This document shows positions 43,078 to 52,742 of a stretch of 64,000 bases of DNA, one piece after another (the first letter of the stretch is position 1; the number at the start of each line of letters is the position of its first letter). This DNA is from Carboxydothermus islandicus (lineage in GTDB: Bacteria > Bacillota > Z-2901 > Carboxydothermales > Carboxydothermaceae): the NCBI RefSeq assembly GCF_001950325.1, contig NZ_BDJL01000030.1, positions 1 to 64,000 on the forward strand, read 5' to 3'. The position numbers and the translations under genes were made by a program. The notes under the pieces were generated by a model. It worked only from the letters and a program-made list of their open reading frames with translations. It did not search any database and was not told the origin of the DNA.

Positions 43078-44106
43078 TTACACCTCAAAATACTTTGCTT
43101 TTAATTGACCACAAGCTCCGTCAATCTCATCGCCTAACTCCCGGCGAACAGTCACAGGAATTCCTGCTTTTTTTAAAACTTCCTTAAACTTATTAATTTT
43201 TTCTAAAGAAGGAGTTTTAAAATTTCTCTTTTCAATTGTATTGTAAGGGATTAAATTTACATGAACAAGCTTTCTCTGTAACAAATGGGCAAGTTTCAAA
43301 GCATGTTCAACGGTATCATTAACATCTTCTATTAAAGCATACTCAAAGGTAACACGCCTTCCGGTTTTATCTATAAAGTACCAGGCAGCATCTAAAAGTT
43401 CCGCTATACTCCAGCGTTTATTAATTGGGATTAATTCATTCCGGAGCGCATCATCCGGCGCATGCAAAGAAATGGCTAAAGTAACGGGAAGCTTTTCCTC
43501 GGCAAGAGCTTTAATTTGGGGTACCATTCCGCAGGTTGAAACGGTAATTTTCCGGTAACTAATATTGAAGCAATCCTTTTCATTAATTTTCCGCAAAAAC
43601 TTGAGTACTTCGGTAAAATTATCTAATGGTTCACCGCTCCCCATTAGCACTACCCGGGTAATTTTTTCCGAACTACTTCCTTGCAGCACTAATATTTGTT
43701 CTATCATTTCCCCGGCCGTTAAATTACGCGAAAAACCCCCCAGCCCGGTAGCACAAAATTTGCAACCCATTTTACAACCCACCTGGGTGGATAGGCAAAC
43801 GGTATTACCGTAGCGATACTTTAATAAAACTGCTTCAATTCCCAGGTTATCTTTAAGCTTGATGAGGTATTTAATGCTCTGTCCATCCCTAGATTTTTTG
43901 CTGTGAATAATTTTTAAAGAAGGTAACAAAAAATCTTCTTTAAGTTTTTCCCGCAATCTTACCGGTAAGTTAGTCATTTTATTAAAATCCAATTCTCCGT
44001 GTTTAAAAATCCACTCATTTATCTGTTTTAAGCGAAAAGATTTTTCATTATTTTCCTTCAGCCAAGCCAGTATTTCTTCCGCATTTAAATCTAAAAATGC
44101 CCTCAT
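43078..44106 (-). CDS. rlmN: Dual-specificity RNA methyltransferase RlmN
   Basis: RlmN is a radical-SAM enzyme making m2A2503 in 23S rRNA and m2A37 in tRNA. The 342 residues hold the iron-sulfur motif C111-x3-C115-x2-C118 and the C-terminal methyl-carrying Cys at 332 (GACGQL). VVLMGSGEPLDNF and ISLHAPDDALRNELIP are typical. ATG follows GGCGGG. Confidence 0.96.
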   Translation of the reverse strand: MRAFLDLNAEEILAWLKENNEKSFRLKQINEWIFKHGELDFNKMTNLPVRLREKLKEDFLLPSLKIIHSKKSRDGQSIKYLIKLKDNLGIEAVLLKYRYGNTVCLSTQVGCKMGCKFCATGLGGFSRNLTAGEMIEQILVLQGSSSEKITRVVLMGSGEPLDNFTEVLKFLRKINEKDCFNISYRKITVSTCGMVPQIKALAEEKLPVTLAISLHAPDDALRNELIPINKRWSIAELLDAAWYFIDKTGRRVTFEYALIEDVNDTVEHALKLAHLLQRKLVHVNLIPYNTIEKRNFKTPSLEKINKFKEVLKKAGIPVTVRRELGDEIDGACGQLKAKYFEV

Positions 44107-44121
44107 TTACTACCCGCCTTT

Positions 44122-45444
44122 TTAACATAATTTTTTTAAAATTACTCCAAAAAAACCATCTCCTATTTCCCCGGGAAGCAAACGTAGATAGTAATCATTT
44201 TTTACAATACCTAAATTAAAAAACCATTCTGGAGGCTTTACTAAAACAAAATCTGGGTTTTTTCTTAAAAAATTTTCCACAACCCCTTCATTTTCTTCCG
44301 CCTCAATACTGCAGGTTGAATAAACTAATATTCCTTCCGGTGGTAAAAGCCTGGATAAGTTGGTTAAAATCTCTAATTGATATTGAGACAACTTTATTAT
44401 TTCTTCCTCGCTCTTTTGCCAGCGGGCATCCGGCTTCCGCGCCAGAACGCCCGTACCGGAACAGGGTACATCAGCCAGAATCCAGTGAGGATTTACCCCA
44501 TCGGGTAACTTTAATGTTGTGGCATCCCCTAATAAACATCTTATAATGTTAATCCCCAAACGTTGGGCATTTTCCTCAATTAATTTAAGTCTTCCGGGAT
44601 GAACATCAAAAGCATAAATAAGCCCTTTATTCCCCATAAGCTGGGCTAAATGTGTAGATTTGCCTCCCGGTGCCGCACACGCATCTACCCCTACCGAATC
44701 GGGTTCAGGGTTAACTAAATGGGAAATAAACATCGAGCCAAGATCCTGAATATAAAATAAGCCTTCATCATATCCCGGTAGTTCTCTAACTCCAACCTGA
44801 TCTAAAATTACCACTCCCTCGGGTAAATACGGCAGTTGTTTAAAATTAATGTTTTCATTGTTTAACAGGTCACAATAAGCTTTTGGAGAGATTTTTAAGG
44901 TATTAATCCTTAAAGTTAGGTTAGGCTGATTGTTATTATACTTCAGTATTTCCACCGTTTTTGCGGATCCATATTGATTTAGCCATCGCTTTACCATCCA
45001 CTCGGGATGGGAGAAAGCAATAGCTAAGTACTCCACCTCATCCCTTACATCAATTTTTGTAATTTCCTCCCGCCGTCTAATAAAATTACGCAAAACTCCA
45101 TTAACTACACCGGTAAACTCCCGATAGTTTTGCTTAACCGCTTCTACCGTTTCATTGATTGCTGCATAGGTTGGTACCCTATCCAAGAAGTACAGTTGAT
45201 ACAGCCCTACCCGGATGGCATTAATTACAAAAGGCGGAAGTTTGCTCCTTTTTTTCAGGAGCTTCCCCGCCAGGTAATCTAACAACTTAAGTTGTTTTAA
45301 AACACCGTAAGTAAGTTCCACAACAAAGTCTTTATCTTCTTTTTTGGCTAAGTTAGCAATTAATTTAGGTAACAAGAGATTTACATAAGAATTATTTTTT
45401 TCAACTTCAACCAGGGTTTTTATTACCAATTCGCGCAAATTCAC
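44122..45444 (-). CDS. rsmB: 16S rRNA (cytosine967-C5)-methyltransferase
   Basis: RsmB methylates C967 of 16S rRNA. About 440 residues comprise an N-terminal NusB-like RNA-binding domain (to about 150) and a methyltransferase domain with VDACAAPGGKSTHLAQ, ILADVPCSGTGVLARKPDARW and VYSTCSIEAEENE, the last two carrying the paired catalytic cysteines. GTG at 45444 is preferred because AGGTG lies six bases upstream; an in-frame GTG three codons earlier (45453) lacks a good site. Confidence 0.94.
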   Translation of the reverse strand: MNLRELVIKTLVEVEKNNSYVNLLLPKLIANLAKKEDKDFVVELTYGVLKQLKLLDYLAGKLLKKRSKLPPFVINAIRVGLYQLYFLDRVPTYAAINETVEAVKQNYREFTGVVNGVLRNFIRRREEITKIDVRDEVEYLAIAFSHPEWMVKRWLNQYGSAKTVEILKYNNNQPNLTLRINTLKISPKAYCDLLNNENINFKQLPYLPEGVVILDQVGVRELPGYDEGLFYIQDLGSMFISHLVNPEPDSVGVDACAAPGGKSTHLAQLMGNKGLIYAFDVHPGRLKLIEENAQRLGINIIRCLLGDATTLKLPDGVNPHWILADVPCSGTGVLARKPDARWQKSEEEIIKLSQYQLEILTNLSRLLPPEGILVYSTCSIEAEENEGVVENFLRKNPDFVLVKPPEWFFNLGIVKNDYYLRLLPGEIGDGFFGVILKKLC

Positions 45445-45453
45445 CAAAAGCAC

Positions 45454-45945
45454 CTACCAAATCAACCGGTTTAAATAATAAAAAAATTTATCGTACTCAA
45501 TTAATGTTTCAAAACATGGTCCCTTAGGTCTTAAATTAATCAGTCCAAGGGAAAGAACCGGGATATCATTCATCCCCGAAAACAGATCCCCTTCACAAGC
45601 CACTGCAAAGACAACCTCCGGCCGCATACTCTTGACAAATTGCCTTGCCGCAGTTCCTCCTGCAGCAACGGCAATTTTTAATCCCCGTTCCCTGGCATAA
45701 CCCTTTAAAACCCCTACCGGACACTGAAGGCATTCACGGCAATTTTGCACATCATATGTAATTTTATAAAGACAATCAGCTTTCTGCAAACAATGGGGCA
45801 AAAGCAATAACACCTTTTCCGGAGAAAACGGGCCATATTTCAGGGTTTTATCATTCACAATGGAAATATATTTTTGAATATCTTTTCGTACATCACGCTT
45901 AAAAAGAGATTTTATAAAGATTTTTTGCTTGTAAAAATCTATCAT
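45454..45945 (-). CDS. DUF116 protein, cysteine-rich
   Basis: This 163-residue DUF116 member is conserved in clostridia and archaea but has no known function. Cysteines occur in LLPHCLQKADC, in the cluster NCRECLQCPVG (about 69-79) and singly in VACEGDL and GPCFE, suggesting an iron-sulfur or zinc site. AAGGTAARQFV lies between them. No signal peptide or membrane segment is evident. It overlaps fmt by four bases and sits in an operon of translation genes. Confidence 0.82.
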   Translation of the reverse strand: MIDFYKQKIFIKSLFKRDVRKDIQKYISIVNDKTLKYGPFSPEKVLLLLPHCLQKADCLYKITYDVQNCRECLQCPVGVLKGYARERGLKIAVAAGGTAARQFVKSMRPEVVFAVACEGDLFSGMNDIPVLSLGLINLRPKGPCFETLIEYDKFFYYLNRLIW

Positions 45946-46865
45946 TCAAAGGTTTCCCCCACGAGAGGTCGGTAACCATTTAAAAAACTTTCCCACGACA
46001 TTTTTTTACCGCCTTCCGGTTGAAGTTCTAAGATTTGTAAGCCCCTTTCTCCCGTAGCAACCAAAAACCCGTTTTTTCTATCAGCAAAAATTATCTCCCC
46101 CGGCTTTTTTCCAGAAAACTCCCCCACCTTAGCCCTCCATATTTTTATTTTTTTCCCGCGAAAAACGGTATATGCCCCAGGAACAGGATTTAAAGCTCTT
46201 ATCTGGTTTCTTATTTTTTCAGCTGAATCGGCCCAGTGGATAATTTCATCTTCTTTTTTAAGAGGTGGTGCATAGGTTGCCAATCGGTGATCTTGCGGGA
46301 CTCTGGGAAGCTTACCTTCTTTAAGCCTTTTTAATGCTTCAATTATCAAATCCGCACCAACTTCGGCCAGAATTTCTCTTAACTCTCCCCCGGTAATTTC
46401 CTGGTTAATTACAACCTTTTCCTGTAAAGCAATATCTCCCGTATCAAGCCCCTCATCCATATACATTATCGTAATTCCAGTTTCCTTTTCTCCGGCCATA
46501 AGACAGCGTTCAATAGGTGCAGCTCCCCGGTAAAAGGGAAGAAGAGAGGCATGGATATTTAAGCAACCATAAGTAGGAATATTTAAAATCTCTCTGGGTA
46601 AAAGTTTTCCATAAGCAGCTACTACTATAACCTCCGGTTTTACGGCTAAAATCTCCTGGTAAACCTCTTCATTAAACTTTAAAGGTGTGATAACCCTGAG
46701 ATGGTTTTCCTGGGCAAATAGCTTGACCGGCGAAGAAATAACTTTTTTACCCCTGCCCGCAGCGGCATCGGGTTTAGTTACCACCAAAGTCACTTCATGG
46801 TGGGAAATTAACTTAGCTAAAGGTTTTACCGCAAATTCCGGAGTACCCATATAGACAATACGCAT
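45942..46865 (-). CDS. fmt: Methionyl-tRNA formyltransferase
   Basis: Fmt formylates initiator Met-tRNA using 10-formyl-THF. The 307 residues show RIVYMGTPEFAV (2-13), NIHASLLPFYRGAAPIE with the catalytic Asn and His, and GITIMYMDEGLDTGDI. ATG at 46865 is chosen; the ORF extends upstream through def, which is rejected. Confidence 0.96.
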   Translation of the reverse strand: MRIVYMGTPEFAVKPLAKLISHHEVTLVVTKPDAAAGRGKKVISSPVKLFAQENHLRVITPLKFNEEVYQEILAVKPEVIVVAAYGKLLPREILNIPTYGCLNIHASLLPFYRGAAPIERCLMAGEKETGITIMYMDEGLDTGDIALQEKVVINQEITGGELREILAEVGADLIIEALKRLKEGKLPRVPQDHRLATYAPPLKKEDEIIHWADSAEKIRNQIRALNPVPGAYTVFRGKKIKIWRAKVGEFSGKKPGEIIFADRKNGFLVATGERGLQILELQPEGGKKMSWESFLNGYRPLVGETFE

Positions 46866-46869
46866 ATTA

Positions 46870-47328
46870 TTAGCGACCCTTTCTGACAATATTTTCCGCC
46901 TTTTCCACAAATAAAATACCATTTAAATGATCAATTTCATGTTGAAAAGCTCTGGCCAGCAACCCTTCCGCCGGTATCACAATTTCCTCACCGTACCGAT
47001 TTAATCCTTTTACCGTCACCTTTTGCGCTCTCACAACCTCTCCCTGCACTCCAGGAATACTTAAGCAACCCTCAATATCCTTTTCTTCACCGAAAACTTC
47101 AATAATTTCGGGATTAATTAGTTCAATTAACCCTTCCCCAACATCCACCACAATCGCCCTTTTACTTACCCCAATTTGCGGAGCTGCCAGACCAACCCCG
47201 TTATACGCATACATGGTATCAGCCATATTTTCCAGAAGCTTTATTATATTGGGTGTTATTTCTTTTATGGGCTTGGCTATTTCTTTTAAAACCGGATCAC
47301 CAATCTCCACCACTTTATAAACGGCCAC
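46870..47328 (-). CDS. def: Peptide deformylase
   Basis: Def removes the formyl group from nascent chains and pairs with Fmt. All three motifs are present in 152 residues: [10 protein letters not shown] (44-53), EGCLS with C88, and QHEIDHL with H130, E131 and H134. GTG at 47328 follows GGAGGA. Confidence 0.97.
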   Translation of the reverse strand: MAVYKVVEIGDPVLKEIAKPIKEITPNIIKLLENMADTMYAYNGVGLAAPQIGVSKRAIVVDVGEGLIELINPEIIEVFGEEKDIEGCLSIPGVQGEVVRAQKVTVKGLNRYGEEIVIPAEGLLARAFQHEIDHLNGILFVEKAENIVRKGR

Positions 47329-47341
47329 TTTTTTTCCTCCT

Positions 47342-49498
47342 TTAAAGAAAGATTTGAGGACTTAAATCTAAAACCAAGGTTAACTTATAGTTTAAACTAC
47401 ATTTTTTAAACTCCCGTAATCCTGCTTTTAAAACTTCACGGGCAAAACTGCTTTTATTAGTTTTTAAAAGTATATGATAGCGAAAGTTTCTTTTTAACTT
47501 ATAAAAGGGAGCAGCTGCCGGTCCAATAATTTCAATCTCCGAGCTAAACTTGCTGGCATTTTTTAATAAATTCACTAAAATGTTTGCCCCCTCAACAACC
47601 TGCTGTTCGTCTTCGCCAGCTATAATAAGCCTAAATATTCTACTAAAAGGTGGATATCCTGTCTGTTTTCTCAAAGAAAGCTCCTTTAGGGCATACTGCT
47701 GGAAATTTCCCTTTTGCACCGCTTGAATAATATAATTTTCCGGATTAAAAGTCTGAATTATCACTTCCCCGGGAACAATGCCTCTACCGGCTCTTCCGAC
47801 AACCTGGGTAAGCAAATTAAAACTTCTTTCCCCGGCGCGAAAATCCGGCAAATTTAAACTTTGATCTGCATTTAATACTCCAACTAACGTTAAATCCGGA
47901 AAATCAAACCCTTTAGCCAACATTTGCGTTCCAATAATAATATCTGCTTCCTTATTTTTAATCGCCTCTAATATTTTATCATAGCTATTTTTACTCCTCA
48001 TGGTATCGTAGTCAACCCGAAAAATTTTTGCGGGAAATAACTTTTTAAGTTCCTCTTCAACCCTCTGAGTCCCATAACCATATAAATCAAGAGATAACTC
48101 CTGGCAAGCCGGACACTTGCTAGTAAAAGCAATTTTTTTACCACAGTAATGACATTGAAAATTTCTTTCTTCTTTGTGATAGGTCATGGAAACATCACAA
48201 TCAGGACAGCGGTAAAAATAACCGCATTTTCGACACATAATCACAGGAGCAAAACCCCGGCGATTTAAAAACAAAAAAACCTGTTCTCCCTTTTGGAGCC
48301 GCTCGTAAATTTTATGTTGAAGTATTCTGCTAATTATCCCGGTATTTCCTTCTTTAGCTTCCTTAAACATGTCAACAATCATAACTTGGGGATAAGGTCG
48401 ATTTTGATACCGCTTACCCAAATAATAATATTTTATTAAGCCCGAAATTACCGCAGCATACGTTTCCATGGAAGGAGTAGCGGTACCTAACAAAAGGGGA
48501 ATACCCAGGCGTTTAGCCCGCCAGTAAACTACTTCGCGTACATGATATTTTGGCGTTTCTTCCTGTTTATAACTGAGCTCATGTTCTTCATCGAGAATAA
48601 TTAACCCTAAATTTTGTAAGGGTAAAAAAGCCGCAGACCTGGTTCCCAATACTAAAACCGGACTACCCTTCTTAACTTGCCGCCAAACCGTGAACTTTTC
48701 CCGGGCGCTCAAGCGACTATGAAAAACCAGTGTATTATCTGGAAAGTACTTTTTCACCCGGTCAACCATCTGCGTAGTAATACCTATTTCAGGCAAAAGA
48801 AACAGAACCTGTTTACCCCGGTTTAAAAAGTCTCCCGCTAATTTTAAGTAAATTTCCGTTTTACCGCTACCGGTAATGCCGTGTAATAATCCTACAAAAT
48901 TTTTTAGCATATCCCGTTTTATTTGCTGATATACCTGCTTTTGACTCTCGGAAAGTTCAATCGATGGTAAATTAGGCAGTGGTTTCTCGCTAATCTGAAG
49001 CATTCCCTGTTCAATTAATTTTTTAATAGTAGCAGTAGTTCTAACTACTCCTCTTTTATTTTTCAGTAAGTTTATTACCGACAGGTCGTTTTGCAATCTT
49101 TTGCTTTTTTTTATCTTTTCATTAAGTTTTTTTTCATCAACAACCGTACAAAATACTTCCACATCCTGATATATTTTCTCCGGATAAGATATTAAAGTTA
49201 ACGCTTCAGTAATTGAACAAAGATAATACTCGGAAATCCATTTAATCATTTCCACCAATTCAGGAGTTAACCAAAGTTCCTCGGGTAAAACTTCTAAAAT
49301 AGGTTTTATTTCTCCAGAAAAATTCCTTTCCTCGTCAAGAGAAAAGATAAAACCTTCTTCCAGTCGATTATTAAAATTAAACCTGACTTTGGCCCCAATT
49401 GAAACTTCTTTTAAATCCGAAAAAGGTAATTTATAAGTATATAAGCGATCTAAATGTCTCGACGGCCTTAGTAAAGCAACCTGGGCATAAACAGTCAT
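47342..49498 (-). CDS. priA: Primosomal helicase PriA
   Basis: PriA restarts collapsed replication forks. The 718 residues have an N-terminal DNA-binding domain (1-200) and helicase motifs [44 protein letters not shown] and QVVGRAGRG. Paired zinc motifs CRKC, CPDC, CHYC and CPAC lie between. ATG follows AAGGGGG. The priA-def-fmt order is standard. Confidence 0.96.
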   Translation of the reverse strand: MTVYAQVALLRPSRHLDRLYTYKLPFSDLKEVSIGAKVRFNFNNRLEEGFIFSLDEERNFSGEIKPILEVLPEELWLTPELVEMIKWISEYYLCSITEALTLISYPEKIYQDVEVFCTVVDEKKLNEKIKKSKRLQNDLSVINLLKNKRGVVRTTATIKKLIEQGMLQISEKPLPNLPSIELSESQKQVYQQIKRDMLKNFVGLLHGITGSGKTEIYLKLAGDFLNRGKQVLFLLPEIGITTQMVDRVKKYFPDNTLVFHSRLSAREKFTVWRQVKKGSPVLVLGTRSAAFLPLQNLGLIILDEEHELSYKQEETPKYHVREVVYWRAKRLGIPLLLGTATPSMETYAAVISGLIKYYYLGKRYQNRPYPQVMIVDMFKEAKEGNTGIISRILQHKIYERLQKGEQVFLFLNRRGFAPVIMCRKCGYFYRCPDCDVSMTYHKEERNFQCHYCGKKIAFTSKCPACQELSLDLYGYGTQRVEEELKKLFPAKIFRVDYDTMRSKNSYDKILEAIKNKEADIIIGTQMLAKGFDFPDLTLVGVLNADQSLNLPDFRAGERSFNLLTQVVGRAGRGIVPGEVIIQTFNPENYIIQAVQKGNFQQYALKELSLRKQTGYPPFSRIFRLIIAGEDEQQVVEGANILVNLLKNASKFSSEIEIIGPAAAPFYKLKRNFRYHILLKTNKSSFAREVLKAGLREFKKCSLNYKLTLVLDLSPQIFL

Positions 49499-49521
49499 AC
49501 ACTGCCCCCTTAAAATAATTA

Positions 49522-49552
49522 AAAACGAAAAAGGCCTAACCTTTTTCGTTTT
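49522..49552 (-). terminator. Terminator after coaBC
   Basis: A 13-bp stem (49522-49534 with 49540-49552, AAAACGAAAAAGG/CCTTTTTCGTTTT) has a five-base loop and a T-rich tail on the minus strand. It overlaps the coaBC stop codon and separates it from priA. Confidence 0.8.
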
Positions 49553-50738
49553 GTTTATTTAAGTACTTTTCCCCTATTAACCGGGCAAGTTTTTGGGCAA
49601 CAACTTTCTTGGTCGCCCGGGGAATAAAGATTTTTTCACCATCCTTGGTGAAAACTTCTACTTCATTTTCTTCCGATTCAAATCCTATATCCGGTCTGGA
49701 AACATCATTAGCTACAATCATATCAAGATTTTTTTCTAAAAGTTTTTTAGCTGCATAATTTTCCAGATCATGGGTTTGGGCAGCAAAACCAACCAGAAAC
49801 TGTTCTACCTTTCGCTCCCCCAAGCTTTTTAAAATATCTTTGGTTTTAATTAAATCAACGGTAAGGGAATTTTTTTTCGGCAGTTTTTGTTGAAATTTTT
49901 CTTTAGGCGTAAAATCGGCTACCGCAGCCGCTTTAACTACAATCTGGACCTTTTCAAACAACTCATCAATTTTTTGGGCCATTTCCTCGGTAGTTTCAAC
50001 GGAGATGAAGTTAACACCCGGAGGCGGGGTTAAACTTACCGGACCAGAAACTAAATATACCTCAGCCCCCAAATTTCTAAAAGCTTCCGCCAAAGCAAAC
50101 CCCATTTTCCCGGAACTTTTATTAGTAATAAACCTGACCGGATCAATATACTCCCGGGTAGGTCCTGCCGTTACTAGAACTTTTATCCCTTTTAATATTT
50201 TCTCCTGTAATAACTTTTCAACCTCAGCTACAATTTCCGGAATATCGGGAAGCCGACCAGGTCCCACATGACCGCAGGCAAGACTGCCGGAATCTGGTTC
50301 TAAAATATTAAAACCATGAGCAACTAATCGTTTAAGGTTTTCCTGTACAATGCTGTTTTGATACATACGGGTATTCATTGCCGGGCAAATTAAAACAGGA
50401 CAGTTTTTAGCGGCAACAATGGTAGTAAGCAAATCATCGGCAATACCATGAGCTATTTTTCCAATAATGTTAGCGGTTGCCGGAGCAATTAAAATTAAGT
50501 CCGCTTCATCGGTAAGGGTTATATGCAAAATAGGATCCGCTTCGGTAAAAACTTCCTTTAATACCTTATTACCGGTAACCGTAGTTAGTGATAGGGAAGA
50601 AACAAAGTTTTCCGCCCCGGAAGTTAATACGGGAAAAACCTGGTACCCTTTTTTGGTTAACTCCCGGGCCAATTCCACTGTTTTGTAGGCTGCAATTCCG
50701 CCGGAAATTCCCAGGATTATTTTTCCCTTTGACACCAA
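49536..50738 (-). CDS. coaBC: Bifunctional phosphopantothenoylcysteine decarboxylase/synthase
   Basis: CoaBC makes 4'-phosphopantetheine from phosphopantothenate, cysteine and CTP. The 400 residues contain the FMN-dependent CoaC domain (1-180) with GISGGIAAYKT, IAPATANIIGKIAHGIADDLL and CPAMNTRMY, and the CoaB domain with VTAGPTREYIDPVRFITNKSSGKMG and DLIKTKDIL. A TTG start at 50738 and the next-codon GTG are both possible; AAGGAGG lies upstream. Confidence 0.95.
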   Translation of the reverse strand: MVSKGKIILGISGGIAAYKTVELARELTKKGYQVFPVLTSGAENFVSSLSLTTVTGNKVLKEVFTEADPILHITLTDEADLILIAPATANIIGKIAHGIADDLLTTIVAAKNCPVLICPAMNTRMYQNSIVQENLKRLVAHGFNILEPDSGSLACGHVGPGRLPDIPEIVAEVEKLLQEKILKGIKVLVTAGPTREYIDPVRFITNKSSGKMGFALAEAFRNLGAEVYLVSGPVSLTPPPGVNFISVETTEEMAQKIDELFEKVQIVVKAAAVADFTPKEKFQQKLPKKNSLTVDLIKTKDILKSLGERKVEQFLVGFAAQTHDLENYAAKKLLEKNLDMIVANDVSRPDIGFESEENEVEVFTKDGEKIFIPRATKKVVAQKLARLIGEKYLNKQNEKG

Positions 50739-50748
50739 AATGGCCTCC

Positions 50749-50958
50749 TTACTTATTTTGGGGCGATTTAAGCCGCTGGTAGGTGATTAAATCGTTGCCG
50801 ATTTCGTGTAAAGCAATAGTCACCGGTTTATTGGAAATATGTTTTAATTTACTTGGTTCTCCAGCGGTAATTTGCCTGGCCCTTTTGGCTGTTGCAACCA
50901 CCAACGTATACCGGCTATCCGCTTTTTGCATTAAAATATCTAAAGACGGCTGGTTCAT
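50749..50958 (-). CDS. rpoZ: RNA polymerase omega subunit
   Basis: Omega helps fold beta-prime. The 69 residues show SRYTLVVATAKRARQI (16-31), the conserved N-terminal helix, and ISNKPVTIALHEI. The gmk-rpoZ pairing with a four-base overlap is standard. Confidence 0.93.
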   Translation of the reverse strand: MNQPSLDILMQKADSRYTLVVATAKRARQITAGEPSKLKHISNKPVTIALHEIGNDLITYQRLKSPQNK

Positions 50959-51569
50959 CTTATTAAAACACCTCCTTCAAGTAAAACCCGGTAATTTACT
51001 CTTTTGGGTTTTAATTTTTCCGCAGTTAATACCGCTTCTAAATCGTTCACCGCTGTTTCAAGATCATCATTTAATATTAAGTAATCATACCAGTCACAGT
51101 TAGCAATTTCCTCCCAGGCCATTTGCATTCTTTTAACAATAATTTCCTCTCTTTCGGTACCTCTTTTCCGTAACCTTTCCTCCAGTATAGAAATGGAAGG
51201 TGGTAAAATAAAAACAAAAACTCCCTCCGGGTAAGTTTTCTTTACTTGCCGGGCTCCTTTTATATCGATTTCTAAGATGACATCTTGTCCCCGCGCCAAA
51301 GCTTCAAATACAGGCTTTTTCGGTGTTCCATAATAATTTCCATAAACATCGGCCCACTCGAGAAATTCATCGTTGGCAATCATTTTTTCAAATTGTTGTC
51401 GATCTATAAAATAATAATGGACCCCGTCAATTTCTCCGACTCTTTTTTCACGGGTTGTTGCCGAAATAGAATAAAAGAGGTTTGGATTTCTTTTCCGAAT
51501 TTCCTGGCAAATGGTACCTTTCCCTGCCCCCGAAGGTCCCGAAACGACCACCAGCATTCCTTTATGCAT
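50955..51569 (-). CDS. gmk: Guanylate kinase
   Basis: Gmk phosphorylates GMP. The 204 residues show VVSGPSGAGKGTICQEI (7-23), SISATTREKRVGEIDGVHYYF and YGTPKKPVFEALARGQDVILEID. ATG at 51569 with GAAGGAG is chosen; the upstream extension would overlap remA. Confidence 0.97.
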   Translation of the reverse strand: MHKGMLVVVSGPSGAGKGTICQEIRKRNPNLFYSISATTREKRVGEIDGVHYYFIDRQQFEKMIANDEFLEWADVYGNYYGTPKKPVFEALARGQDVILEIDIKGARQVKKTYPEGVFVFILPPSISILEERLRKRGTEREEIIVKRMQMAWEEIANCDWYDYLILNDDLETAVNDLEAVLTAEKLKPKRVNYRVLLEGGVLIR

Positions 51570-51585
51570 AACTTCTCCTTCTCTT

Positions 51586-51849
51586 TTAAAAATTTTCCTC
51601 TTGGTTTTCTTTCGTATTAAGGCGATGAGCAACCGTTTCCGGCTGAACCGCGGATAAGATAACATGTTCACTATCCATAATTATCACCGCCCGGGTTCTT
51701 CTACCATATGTAGCATCTATTAACATTCCTTTATCCCTTGCCTCGGAAATAATCCTTTTAATTGGAGCGGATTCCGGGCTGACAATAGAAATAATGCGAT
51801 TCGCCGAAACAATATTACCAAACCCAATGTTAATAAACTTTATTTCCAC
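51586..51849 (-). CDS. remA: Extracellular matrix regulator RemA (DUF370)
   Basis: RemA is a small DNA-binding protein that activates biofilm-matrix and osmoprotection genes in Bacillus. The 87 residues begin [20 protein letters not shown] and include [28 protein letters not shown], which is nearly identical to the family. GTG at 51849, six bases after GGAGGG, gives the family's usual start; the TTG one codon earlier is too close to the site. Confidence 0.92.
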   Translation of the reverse strand: MEIKFINIGFGNIVSANRIISIVSPESAPIKRIISEARDKGMLIDATYGRRTRAVIIMDSEHVILSAVQPETVAHRLNTKENQEENF

Positions 51850-51862
51850 CAAATTCCCTCCT

Positions 51863-52729
51863 TTACTCTATATTTTGAACTTGTTCTCTGATTTTTTCAA
51901 GTTCACTTTTTAAATTTACCACTTTTGTAGAAATAAAAAGGTCATTGGCTTTCGCACCAATAGTATTTGTTTCTCTAAACATCTCCTGCACAATAAAATC
52001 TAACTTTTTACCGATAGGTCCAGAATCATGGATAACCTCTAAAAAAGCAGCAATATGGCTTTTTAACCTGGTAATCTCTTCATCAATACTTACTTTATCG
52101 GCATATAAAAGTACTTCCTGCAAGATCCTTTCCTCGGGTATACCTAAATTTCCCAAATCTTTTAAACGGTTTAAAAGTTTTTCCCGGTATTCTTTTGGAA
52201 TTTCCGGCGCCCGACTTTCTATTTCCGTTACCAGGTTTTTAATCACGGTTACTTTCTGGCTAATATCATCTTGCAGACGCTTGCCTTCATCCCAGCGCAT
52301 AGCAATAAATTTCCCCAGAGCTTCATTTAAAGGAACTAAAAAGTAATTCCAGAGCTGCTCTTCATCAAATTGCGGTTCGGCTATTTTAAAAATATCCGGT
52401 AGCAGTAAAAGGTCTTCAATCTCAATATCCGCCTTAATCCCCAGAGTTTCACCTATTTTTTGCAATTCTTTGTAATATTCATAGACTAAATTTTCATCAA
52501 TTTTAACATTTTTGCTTAATGCTTCCTCTACGGTAACGTAAAGGTCAATCTTACCCCGATGAACCTTACTTTGCACAACTTTTTTTATCTTTTCTTCGAG
52601 AAAAAAATAACGGCGGGGTAGTTTAACATTTATTTCCAGATATTTATGATTTACTCCTTTTAGCTCAATTAAAATTCTTCCGAACTCTGAAAGGCTTTCA
52701 GCCCGTCCATATCCGGTCATACTGTGCAT
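51863..52729 (-). CDS. YicC-family endoribonuclease
   Basis: YicC-like proteins are stress-induced endoribonucleases with a conserved C-terminal DUF1732. The 288 residues begin [10 protein letters not shown] (2-11) and end with [27 protein letters not shown], both diagnostic. The yicC-remA-gmk-rpoZ order is the standard Firmicute one. Confidence 0.92.
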   Translation of the reverse strand: MHSMTGYGRAESLSEFGRILIELKGVNHKYLEINVKLPRRYFFLEEKIKKVVQSKVHRGKIDLYVTVEEALSKNVKIDENLVYEYYKELQKIGETLGIKADIEIEDLLLLPDIFKIAEPQFDEEQLWNYFLVPLNEALGKFIAMRWDEGKRLQDDISQKVTVIKNLVTEIESRAPEIPKEYREKLLNRLKDLGNLGIPEERILQEVLLYADKVSIDEEITRLKSHIAAFLEVIHDSGPIGKKLDFIVQEMFRETNTIGAKANDLFISTKVVNLKSELEKIREQVQNIE

Positions 52730-52742
52730 TTTTCTACAACCC

